Below are positions 1 to 5,767 of a stretch of 34,623 nt of DNA, piece after piece (the stretch's first letter is position 1; every line of letters starts with the position of its first letter). The notes below the pieces were generated by a model. It saw only the letters and a list, made by a program, of their open reading frames with translations, did not search any database and was not told where the DNA came from. The position numbers and the translations under genes are program-made. Source of the stretch: Chloroflexota bacterium. GTDB taxonomy: Bacteria; Chloroflexota; Dehalococcoidia; Lucifugimonadales; UBA2985. The stretch lies in contig JAPPHY010000010.1 of NCBI GenBank assembly GCA_028877205.1, forward strand, positions 14,294-48,916. The letters run 5' to 3'.

Positions 1-75
1 CCCCCCCCGCCCCGCCCCACACCCCCCCCCCGGGCCTAACCCCCCCCACCCCCCCCCCCCCCCCCCCCCCCCCCC
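1..75. repeat. Poly-C low-complexity stretch at window edge
   Basis: The first 75 bases are almost pure C with a few interruptions. Read in the frame of the partial gene that follows, they give proline codons, but a TAA stop interrupts that frame at 37-39. A proline-rich linker of a surface protein could give such a sequence. The homopolymer character and the in-frame stop make a sequencing or assembly artefact at a contig end more likely. Confidence 0.7.
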
Positions 76-300
76 GCGGCCCCCCCGCCCGCCGCCCCGC
101 CTTCGCCGGCGCCCACTACACAACTGCTTCCCGCTCCCACTCCAACCGTAGAGGTCGAAGAGCCGACTGCTACGTCTGCCGCCGTGCCCGTATACGACGA
201 ACAGGGTGTCGATCAGATGGGGTGGATCGTGACCACAGTGCTTGCAGGCGTCACGGCCGCAACCGGAGGCCTCGTGCTGATGCGTGAGCCAACGCAGTAG
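40..300 (+). CDS. C-terminal fragment of a proline-rich, membrane-anchored surface protein
   Basis: The frame ending in TAG at 298-300 is open back to a stop at 37-39. It encodes a Pro/Ala/Thr-rich linker (many consecutive Pro codons, then PAPTPTVEVEEPTATSA), followed by one hydrophobic segment (about GWIVTTVLAGVTAATGGLVL) and a short MREPTQ tail with a basic residue. Pro/Thr linker plus single transmembrane helix plus short charged tail is the usual end of a secreted, cell-surface-anchored protein. The N-terminal part lies outside the window or is lost in the poly-C artefact, so the function cannot be assigned. No start codon is claimed. Confidence 0.5.
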   Translation, partial: PPPPPPPPPPPPAAPPPAAPPSPAPTTQLLPAPTPTVEVEEPTATSAAVPVYDEQGVDQMGWIVTTVLAGVTAATGGLVLMREPTQ

Positions 301-341
301 GGAGCGGGAGAGCGCCCATGTGGAGTACGGGCGAGCCGCAC

Positions 342-367
342 TTGGCGTGGATAATTTGTGCTATAAT
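342..367 (+). promoter_or_regulatory. Weak candidate promoter for the TIR-like gene
   Basis: A perfect TATAAT lies at 362-367, about 90 bases before the TIR-like ATG. The best upstream match, TTGGCG at 342-347, leaves only a 14-bp spacer, shorter than usual for sigma-70. The -10 element is convincing by itself; the -35 is doubtful. Confidence 0.3.
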
Positions 368-455
368 TGGCTACCGCTGGTGCAACTAATCGCTCGGCAA
401 AGCCAACGCCCGGCTTTGACCTTTAAATGGCCTTACGCAGAGAGATAAGAGCATC

Positions 456-1271
456 ATGCCCAAGCTAACCAGAGAATTCGCATTGGCTCGTCTGCAAGAG
501 CAACTGGATGCCATACCCGGTCTAATGGGGTTGACGGTCTCTTCACCCAAGTTTGCGCAGTGGGGAAGAGACACTAAGGTCGCAATAGCCTACATCTTTG
601 GGGATTCTTCTCCGCAGGCGCGGGAGTTCGATCTCATACGATTCGTGCCGGTAGCTACGACTGCATTCTCCTACCTTTCGCTGGAAGAGCAATACCGAAA
701 TGGTTTCAACGAAGGCTTAGGCTTAGCCAGTGGAACACTCAGTTCAATGATTAATGAAGTTCGAAAATACTGGACTGATGACACACAGGCTCAAAGGCCC
801 TCTGAGGTTTCCAAGACTCCCCAGCCTGCCGATAGTCGCCGGGTGTTCGTCATTCATGGAACGGACCACGGATCTAGGGACACAGTGGCAAGATTTCTCA
901 AGGACTTGGAGCTTGAGCCGGTGATACTGGAGGAACAACCTGACCGTGGTCTGACGGTAATCGAGAAGTTTGAAGAGACTGCTAGTGGTGGTTTCGTAGT
1001 GGCACTCCTGACGCCTGACGACATAGGTGGCCTCAGCGAGTCCGAATTGAAGCCCCGCGCGAGGCAGAACGTGATACTGGAGCTTGGCTATTTCGTTGCA
1101 AGGTTTGGCCGAGAGAAGGTTCGCGCCTTGGTGAAAGGAAACGTAGAGTTACCCTCGGACTTTGCCGGGGTTATCTACATACCGCTTGATGAACACGGAG
1201 GATGGAGGATGAAACTCATAAGGGAGATGAACAACGCGGGCCTCGCCGTTGACGCCAATCGTGCACTATGA
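456..1271 (+). CDS. TIR-like nucleotide-binding protein (CAP12/Pycsar-effector TIR family), orphan
   Basis: 271 aa. Residues 129-263 match the TIR-like family of predicted nucleotide-binding proteins (PF10137 type). They show an opening strand RRVFVIHGTDHGSRD, a middle FVVALLTPDD, the signature RARQNVILELGYF with Glu209 as the likely catalytic NADase glutamate, and a closing FAGVIYIPLDEHGGW segment. Residues 1-115 form a separate N-terminal domain I do not recognise, joined by a Pro/Ser/Gln linker at 110-127. Family members degrade NAD+ in cyclic-nucleotide or other anti-phage systems. No cyclase or sensor gene is visible next to it, so the trigger is unknown. The ATG at 456 follows a weak purine-rich stretch (GAGAGATAAGAG). 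The gene is clearly poorer in GC than its neighbours and lies beside a housekeeping operon, which suggests horizontal acquisition. Family assignment is firm; a defence role is inferred. Confidence 0.85.
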   Translation: MPKLTREFALARLQEQLDAIPGLMGLTVSSPKFAQWGRDTKVAIAYIFGDSSPQAREFDLIRFVPVATTAFSYLSLEEQYRNGFNEGLGLASGTLSSMINEVRKYWTDDTQAQRPSEVSKTPQPADSRRVFVIHGTDHGSRDTVARFLKDLELEPVILEEQPDRGLTVIEKFEETASGGFVVALLTPDDIGGLSESELKPRARQNVILELGYFVARFGREKVRALVKGNVELPSDFAGVIYIPLDEHGGWRMKLIREMNNAGLAVDANRAL

Positions 1272-1336
1272 ACAAGCAAGAGGAGTTCCAGAACCGTGCC
1301 CTAGCCAAGCGCGGCATCAGCACGGACTTCAAGTAG
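1268..1336 (+). CDS. Possible 22-aa ORF overlapping the TIR-like gene by ATGA
   Basis: An ATG at 1268-1270 overlaps the TIR-like gene's TGA (ATGA arrangement) and opens a frame of 22 codons (MNKQEEFQNRALAKRGISTDFK) ending in TAG at 1336. The peptide is hydrophilic and charged. The four-base overlap is typical of translationally coupled genes, and codon use resembles the TIR-like gene. It may be a genuine small partner, the decayed start of a longer gene, or chance. There is no homology evidence. Confidence 0.25.
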   Translation: MNKQEEFQNRALAKRGISTDFK

Positions 1337-1349
1337 CTCGCACCGGCCG

Positions 1350-2000
1350 TCAACCCGGTTGCATCGCGGCGATGAGCTCCCGCGCAGCGGCCTCCGGGTC
1401 GGGCGCGCTCACGACTGCCGAGATCACGCAGGCGGCGTCTGCTCCCGCGCTCACCACCTGCGAGATGTTGCCCAAGTTGATGCCGCCGATGGCAACCACC
1501 GGCGCGCTCGCCGTCGCCTTCACCGCAGAGAGCGTGCTCAGTCCGGCCGGCCGCGTGCGCTCCTTCGTGTCCGTGGGGAACATGGCGCCCACCGCCAGGT
1601 AGTCCACACCCTGCCTTTCCGACTCCGCCGCCTCCTCCACAAGCGCGTTGGATGTGCCAATGATCTGGTAGGGCTTGAGGATCGCTCTGGCCTCCGCGAC
1701 GGGCAGGTCGTGCTGCCCCAGGTGGAGGCCGTGGGCGTCGCAGGCGACGGCCAGATCGGCGTGGTCGTTCATGATGAAGACGGCGTCATGCCGGTCGCAC
1801 AGGTCGCGGATGCTGCGGGCCACGGGCAGGACGTCGCCCTTGTCGCTCAGCTTGTCACGGAGCTGGATGACGCGAGCGCCTCCGCGGAGCGCCGCCTGCG
1901 TGAGCTCGACGAGGTCCCTGTCACCGGCCGCCTGGGCGTCCACTATAACGTACAGCCCGCTCACCTTGCGGGCCGTCTCGTCTCTTGCGGCGCGGTCCAT
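1350..2000 (-). CDS. thiE: Thiamine phosphate synthase
   Basis: 216 aa, the usual ThiE length. The enzyme joins hydroxymethylpyrimidine diphosphate to the thiazole phosphate to make thiamine monophosphate in the cytoplasm. The (beta/alpha)8 barrel is recognisable by GLYVIVD at the start, VIQLRDK (diphosphate-binding region), FIMNDHADLA, GLHLGQHDLP, IIGTSN, YLAVGAMFPTDTK and PVVAIGGI near the end. It is the last gene of a minus-strand run, 24 bases after the FmdB-like gene, and has no good Shine-Dalgarno of its own, so translation is probably coupled to upstream genes. No other thiamine genes are in the window, so this copy sits apart from any thi operon. Confidence 0.95.
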   Translation of the reverse strand: MDRAARDETARKVSGLYVIVDAQAAGDRDLVELTQAALRGGARVIQLRDKLSDKGDVLPVARSIRDLCDRHDAVFIMNDHADLAVACDAHGLHLGQHDLPVAEARAILKPYQIIGTSNALVEEAAESERQGVDYLAVGAMFPTDTKERTRPAGLSTLSAVKATASAPVVAIGGINLGNISQVVSAGADAACVISAVVSAPDPEAAARELIAAMQPG

Positions 2001-2024
2001 AAGGTCGCAACCCCAGTCGGGGGC

Positions 2025-2384
2025 CTACAGGCCCAACTCGAAGTCCTCGACCTCGTCGGTGTTGACCATCTCACCCGCATCCAGCCGGGCGAGCAGCTCC
2101 TCGCCCTCCGGGCCGATCGCCTGGCCGGTATCGTCCTTCATGCGCCTGAGCATGTCGGCCACACTGCGCGGGTCGTCCTCGTTGAAGTCGGTCATGGTGT
2201 CCCAAGCGGGCATACCGCCCATGAAGTCGTTGGGACTCCTGTGGACTCTTACCTGCGACATGATGCGCGTCCCACCGGCAACGCCGCAGTGGGAGCACAC
2301 CGGCTCCTTGATCTCGGAGAAGCTGCGATTGAGCATGGAGAACTTGCGTCGGCAGCTATCGCAGCGGTACTCGTAGATGGGCAT
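2025..2384 (-). CDS. FmdB-family zinc ribbon protein
   Basis: 119 aa. The N-terminus MPIYEYRCDSCRRKF, followed by a second CxxC in PVCSHCG, is the single zinc ribbon of the FmdB/CxxC_CXXC_SSSS family. Four cysteines bind one zinc. The remaining 70 residues are acidic and probably helical or disordered (FNEDDPRSVADMLRRMKDD, then a glutamate-rich end). The family was named for a putative formamidase-operon regulator, but its molecular role is unsettled. A good ribosome-binding site (AGGGAG, seven bases before ATG) fixes the start. It lies between the rnhB-yraN fusion (63-base gap) and thiE (24-base gap) on the same strand, so it is probably cotranscribed with them. Confidence 0.88.
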   Translation of the reverse strand: MPIYEYRCDSCRRKFSMLNRSFSEIKEPVCSHCGVAGGTRIMSQVRVHRSPNDFMGGMPAWDTMTDFNEDDPRSVADMLRRMKDDTGQAIGPEGEELLARLDAGEMVNTDEVEDFELGL

Positions 2385-2447
2385 GAGCTTACTCCCTGGC
2401 CGGGCTTGATTCTAGCACATGGCGCGGACGCGGTAAACAAGAGGTGA

Positions 2448-3482
2448 CTACCCGCCGCCCGTGACGGCGTTCTCCGTCCGCTCGATACGGGCGATGCGGC
2501 CCTGCGAGTCCACGTCGACGGCCACCAGGTCGATGCGCCAGTGCGACGGCAGGTCGTCTCTGGTCTGGAGGTACGTCTGGGCCGTGGCGATGAGCCTGCG
2601 TGCCTTGCCCGCGGTTATCGACTCCTCAGGCGTGCCGAAGCCTCGGCCGCGCTGCGTGCGCACCTCCACGAACACGACTGCCTCGGCGTCCCGCGCCACT
2701 ATGTCTATCTCGCCGTGCGGGCAGCGAAAGTTGATGTCCAGCACGGTGAAGCCCGCGCGCTCCAGGTGGCCGCGAGCCGCCTGCTCTCCCAGCCCGCCGA
2801 GGCGCATCCTGCCGGTCTTGGCTGCGCTGCGGACGCTGTCAGTCGTGTCCTCCGACATCGCCTCATGGACGGGAGCGAAGCTGCGCCGGTGGATCGGGCA
2901 GGGCCCCAGGCGTCGCAGCTGCTCAAGGTGAGCAGGAGTGGGGTAGCCCTTGTTGGAGTCGAAGCCGTAATCCGGGTACCTGGCGTGCTCCTCGAGCATG
3001 ATCGCGTCTCGCGTCACCTTGGCGACTATGGAGGCTGCGGCGATCGACATGCAGCGACCGTCTCCGCCAACCAGCGCCTTCGCAGGCAGGCCGTCCAGGT
3101 CCACGGGCAGCCCATCGACGAGCACGAAGTCAGGCCGAGATGGCAGGCTGCCCAAGGCTCTCAGCATGGCCTCGCGGGTGGCCGACGCTATGCCGAGCCG
3201 GTCCACCTCCTCGTTCGACACCACGCCCGCGGCCCAGCCCACGCCGGAGTCACGTATGCACGCGTAGAGTTCCGCGCGCCGGCTGGCGCTGAGCTGCTTG
3301 CTGTCTCGCAGGCGTCCGATCCACGGCGCGCGTAAGTCGGGCGGTATGACGACTGCACCGGCGACCACTGGTCCTGCGAGCGGCCCGCGTCCAGCCTCGT
3401 CCACGCCCGCGACGACGCGATTGCCCAGTCGGCGGAGCGCGGTCTCCTCATCGAAAGTGGGAGGCTGTGGGGCTGTCCTCAT
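2448..3482 (-). CDS. rnhB-yraN: Ribonuclease HII fused to a YraN (UPF0102) endonuclease-like domain
   Basis: 344 aa from the ATG at 3482, preceded by GAAGG four bases upstream. Residues 20-215 are RNase HII, which nicks RNA/DNA hybrids and single ribonucleotides in DNA. The DEDD metal site is visible as Asp28-Glu29 (GVDEAGRGPLAGP), Asp123 (LVDG) and Asp141 (GGDGRCMSIAAASIVAKVTRD). Residues 230-344 are the YraN family, a predicted PD-(D/E)xK nuclease fold: LGGLGEQAA, HGEIDIVA and VFVEVRTQ, with Arg in the place of the usual Lys. The two are normally separate neighbouring genes; here one frame covers both with no stop between. The open frame continues upstream to 3932, but that part is arginine/proline-rich shadow of the methyltransferase gene. 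Confidence 0.92.
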   Translation of the reverse strand: MRTAPQPPTFDEETALRRLGNRVVAGVDEAGRGPLAGPVVAGAVVIPPDLRAPWIGRLRDSKQLSASRRAELYACIRDSGVGWAAGVVSNEEVDRLGIASATREAMLRALGSLPSRPDFVLVDGLPVDLDGLPAKALVGGDGRCMSIAAASIVAKVTRDAIMLEEHARYPDYGFDSNKGYPTPAHLEQLRRLGPCPIHRRSFAPVHEAMSEDTTDSVRSAAKTGRMRLGGLGEQAARGHLERAGFTVLDINFRCPHGEIDIVARDAEAVVFVEVRTQRGRGFGTPEESITAGKARRLIATAQTYLQTRDDLPSHWRIDLVAVDVDSQGRIARIERTENAVTGGG

Positions 3483-3514
3483 GTGCCTTCGGCGGCGAGA
3501 CGTAGGAGGAGTGC

Positions 3515-4336
3515 CTAGACTGCGCCGTCGCCGGCGGCCCGGTTGTCGACGCCGCGGATGGCCTTGACCACCACGCAGTCCCACTTGAAGCTGATGGCGC
3601 CGTTGCCGTCCTGCCGAATGTCGAATGCCTCGACCGCTCCTCGGGGAGCGTTCAGGAAGTCGCGTCGCAGGCCCTCCACCACGTCCGCCGGCGTGCCGGA
3701 CCGTCGCACCCAGTCGTCGAAGTCGTGGGGGACGTTGGTCAGCGTGGAGTCCGTGGGGTACAGGCCGTTCTCCTCCAGTACCTCCAGCCAGCCGGACGGG
3801 GACAGGTTGGAGACGTGGCTGGGGTCGCGGCGCTCTTCCACGTCGTTCATCCAGACGGACGTTGGAGCGTCCTCCGGCGAGCACGTGTCTGCAAGTATGA
3901 GAACGGCGCCCGGGGCGAGCACACGGCGCCACTCCGTTATCGCCTTCCCCAGGTTCATGAAGTGGTGCGGCGCAATGCGACAGGTGAGCAGATCAAGCGA
4001 GGCATCCGCGAACGGCAGGTCCTCTGCCGCCGCGAGCGCATAGCCGAGGTTGCCGACGCCGCGCTCTGTGGCCAGCCTGCGGGTCTCAGCGATCATCTCT
4101 GGGGTGAGGTCAGAGGCGACAACCCAGTCTGCGTATGGTGCTATGGTGAATGCCGTGAAGCCGGTTCCGGTCGCCACGTCTACGGCACGGGGGTATCGTG
4201 CACCGGAGGCCCATTCGCGCACCACCTGAAGGCTCTCGCCGGAGCTGTGACCGACGCTGCTGGAGTAGAACTGGGCCTGCCGTCCGAACTGCTCCTGTGC
4301 TCCCGTGCGTCTGGGCGCGCCGCCTTCTGTAGACAT
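3515..4336 (-). CDS. Class I SAM-dependent methyltransferase (UbiE/Methyltransf_11 type)
   Basis: 273 aa. The Rossmann-like methyltransferase core spans about residues 45-155. Motif I is AVDVATGTGFTAFTIAP, an acidic post-I residue follows in VVASDLTPEM, the motif II region reads LPFADASLDLLTCRIAPHHF, and motif III follows LAPGAVLILADT. This is the layout of small-molecule methyltransferases such as UbiE and YcgJ. The substrate is unknown; the C-terminal 100 residues would decide it. The start is the ATG at 4336. It has no Shine-Dalgarno, but a -10 box ends six bases before it, so the message may be leaderless. It heads the minus-strand run through rnhB-yraN, the zinc ribbon and thiE, with a 32-base gap to the next gene. 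Confidence 0.88.
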   Translation of the reverse strand: MSTEGGAPRRTGAQEQFGRQAQFYSSSVGHSSGESLQVVREWASGARYPRAVDVATGTGFTAFTIAPYADWVVASDLTPEMIAETRRLATERGVGNLGYALAAAEDLPFADASLDLLTCRIAPHHFMNLGKAITEWRRVLAPGAVLILADTCSPEDAPTSVWMNDVEERRDPSHVSNLSPSGWLEVLEENGLYPTDSTLTNVPHDFDDWVRRSGTPADVVEGLRRDFLNAPRGAVEAFDIRQDGNGAISFKWDCVVVKAIRGVDNRAAGDGAV

Positions 4337-4342
4337 GGCAGT

Positions 4343-4371
4343 ATGTTAGCCCAAAGCTATGCAGCTTGCAA
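4343..4371 (-). promoter_or_regulatory. Promoter of the methyltransferase operon, probably leaderless
   Basis: Read on the minus strand, TTGCAA (4371-4366), a 17-bp spacer and TAACAT (4348-4343) form a sigma-70-like promoter. Only six bases separate the -10 box from the ATG of the methyltransferase gene. Transcription should therefore begin at or next to the start codon, in line with the absence of a ribosome-binding site. Confidence 0.5.
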
Positions 4372-4416
4372 GCGCAGGAGGTTGACGCTCTGAAATGGGA
4401 ATGTACGCATGTGCTT

Positions 4417-4449
4417 CCGCTCGTGCTGAGCTTGTCGAAGTGCGAGCGG
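4417..4449. repeat. REP-like palindromic element
   Basis: CCGCTCG (4417-4423) and CGAGCGG (4443-4449) form a perfect 7-bp stem, which two wobble pairs and one more C-G extend to about 10 bp. The core GTGCTGAGCTTGTCGAAG resembles a short palindromic repeat seen scattered between genes in many bacterial genomes. It lies between the 3' end of mnmA and the methyltransferase promoter, so it may also act as mnmA's terminator, but there is no T-run. A GC-rich perfect palindrome (4458-4471) adjoins it. Only one copy was noticed in this window. Confidence 0.55.
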
Positions 4450-4478
4450 AGGTGTGGGCCGGCGCGCCGGCGGCAGCC

Positions 4479-5552
4479 TCAATCGCCCTCTATGTAGCCG
4501 CCGCCCAGGACCTCATCGCCCCTGTAGAAGACCACAGCCTGTCCGGGAGTAATTGCACGCTGGGGCTCACGGAATCGAAGCTCGGCCTGCTCGCCACGCG
4601 GTGTCAGCACGGCCGGCGCCGCCTCCGACTTGTAGCGTATCTTCGCCTCCACCTCGGTTGGGCCGTTCGGCGCCTCGCCGGACAGGTAGTTCACGCCGTC
4701 CGCGAGCAGTGTGCTCCGCAGCAAGCCCTCGGCAGGCCCCACGACGACGCGGTTCTCGGCCCTGTCCAGCGACAGCACGAAGAGAGGCTTCCTAGAGTGT
4801 ATGCCCAGCCCGCGGCGCTGGCCGACAGTGAACCGCTCAATGCCCTGGTGCGTACCGACCAGGTTCCCTTCAGTGTCGACGATCTCGCCGGGTGTGGGGG
4901 CGAATCTCTCGGCCAGAAACGCGCGGTAGTCGTTGTCGGGGATGAAGCAAATCTCCTGGCTGTCCGGCTTGTCGGCCACGGGCAGGCCGGCGTCCCGCGC
5001 AATGTCCCTGATCTCCGACTTGTCGAAGCCGCCGACGGGCAGCAGCAGGTGGCGCATCTGGTGGGGACGCAGGCCGAACAGAACGTACGACTGGTCCTTC
5101 AGCGGGTCCACGCCACGCAACAGCCTGGGGCGGCCGCAGGAGGCATCCAGCCGTGCATAGTGACCGGTTGCCACGTACTCCACGTCGAGCGCGTTTGCCC
5201 GCTTCATCAGGAAGTCGAACTTGATCTTGTCGTTGCAGGCCAGGCAGGGGTGAGGAGTGCGTCCCCGGCGGTACTCGCTGATGAAGTAGTCGATGACGTG
5301 GGCGCGGAACTCGTCCTGGAAGCTCATGACGTAGTGGGGCGCGCCGATGATCTGGCACACGCGGCGCGCATCCTCCACGTCGTCGATTGTGCAGCAGCCG
5401 CGCGATCGCCCGAGCGTATCCGTTCGGTCGTCGCTCCACAGCTTCATCGTCACGCCGACGACGTCGTATCCCTGCGACTTCAGCAGGCATGCGGCCACGG
5501 AAGAATCAACTCCTCCGCTCATTGCCACCATGACCCTGCCCTTGTTGACCAT
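4479..5552 (-). CDS. mnmA: tRNA-specific 2-thiouridylase MnmA
   Basis: 357 aa, normal length. It transfers sulfur to C2 of the wobble uridine in tRNA Lys, Glu and Gln, activating the base with ATP. Visible features are the PP-loop SGGVDSS (residues 12-18), the catalytic Cys103 in TPHPCLACND, the second active-site Cys202 in DSQEICFIP, and the C-terminal beta-barrel with FTVGQRRGLGI and RAITPGQAVVFY. The ATG at 5552 is preceded by GGAGG seven bases upstream. It is monocistronic by layout, with its own promoter 70 bases upstream and a 142-base gap to the next minus-strand gene. Nothing looks damaged. Confidence 0.97.
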   Translation of the reverse strand: MVNKGRVMVAMSGGVDSSVAACLLKSQGYDVVGVTMKLWSDDRTDTLGRSRGCCTIDDVEDARRVCQIIGAPHYVMSFQDEFRAHVIDYFISEYRRGRTPHPCLACNDKIKFDFLMKRANALDVEYVATGHYARLDASCGRPRLLRGVDPLKDQSYVLFGLRPHQMRHLLLPVGGFDKSEIRDIARDAGLPVADKPDSQEICFIPDNDYRAFLAERFAPTPGEIVDTEGNLVGTHQGIERFTVGQRRGLGIHSRKPLFVLSLDRAENRVVVGPAEGLLRSTLLADGVNYLSGEAPNGPTEVEAKIRYKSEAAPAVLTPRGEQAELRFREPQRAITPGQAVVFYRGDEVLGGGYIEGD

Positions 5553-5621
5553 TGCGAAACCTCCGATTCAATTGCCCGTGTGGGTGCTCGACTCCGCGAC
5601 GAGCGTCGCCGCGACTGTGAC

Positions 5622-5651
5622 AGTATACCCTGCGATGGTACCGCGGGTGAA
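5622..5651 (-). promoter_or_regulatory. mnmA promoter
   Basis: On the minus strand, TTCACC (5651-5646), an 18-bp spacer and TATACT (5627-5622) match sigma-70 boxes at four and five of six positions. The start site would leave a leader of about 60 bases, ending in the GGAGG ribosome-binding site of mnmA. Confidence 0.5.
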
Positions 5652-5708
5652 GTGCGGAATACCTCTAGCCCGGGCGTCCCGCGCTAGCGAGTGAATTGCT
5701 GAGAAAGC

Positions 5709-5740
5709 AGCAGCCGGCAGGTTCTTGCCTGCCGGCTGCT
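5709..5740 (-). terminator. Strong hairpin downstream of the DUF11 protein gene
   Basis: AGCAGCCGGCAGG (5709-5721) and CCTGCCGGCTGCT (5728-5740) are a perfect 13-bp inverted repeat around a six-base loop. It starts 27 bases after the stop codon of the minus-strand DUF11 gene. On that strand it is followed by TTTCTC, a short imperfect T-run. It most likely terminates that gene's transcript before the mnmA promoter. Confidence 0.7.
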
Positions 5741-5767
5741 TGATGGTCCGATTGGCGGGAGCAGGAA

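Noticed and set aside
3483-3932. 150-codon upstream extension of the rnhB-yraN frame
   Set aside because: It is Arg/Pro/Gly-rich without a fold and overlaps the methyltransferase gene. The ATG at 3482 has a ribosome-binding site and starts just before the RNase HII domain.
4395-5687. 430-codon plus-strand frame over mnmA
   Set aside because: It is antisense to an unmistakable mnmA and shows no protein family features.
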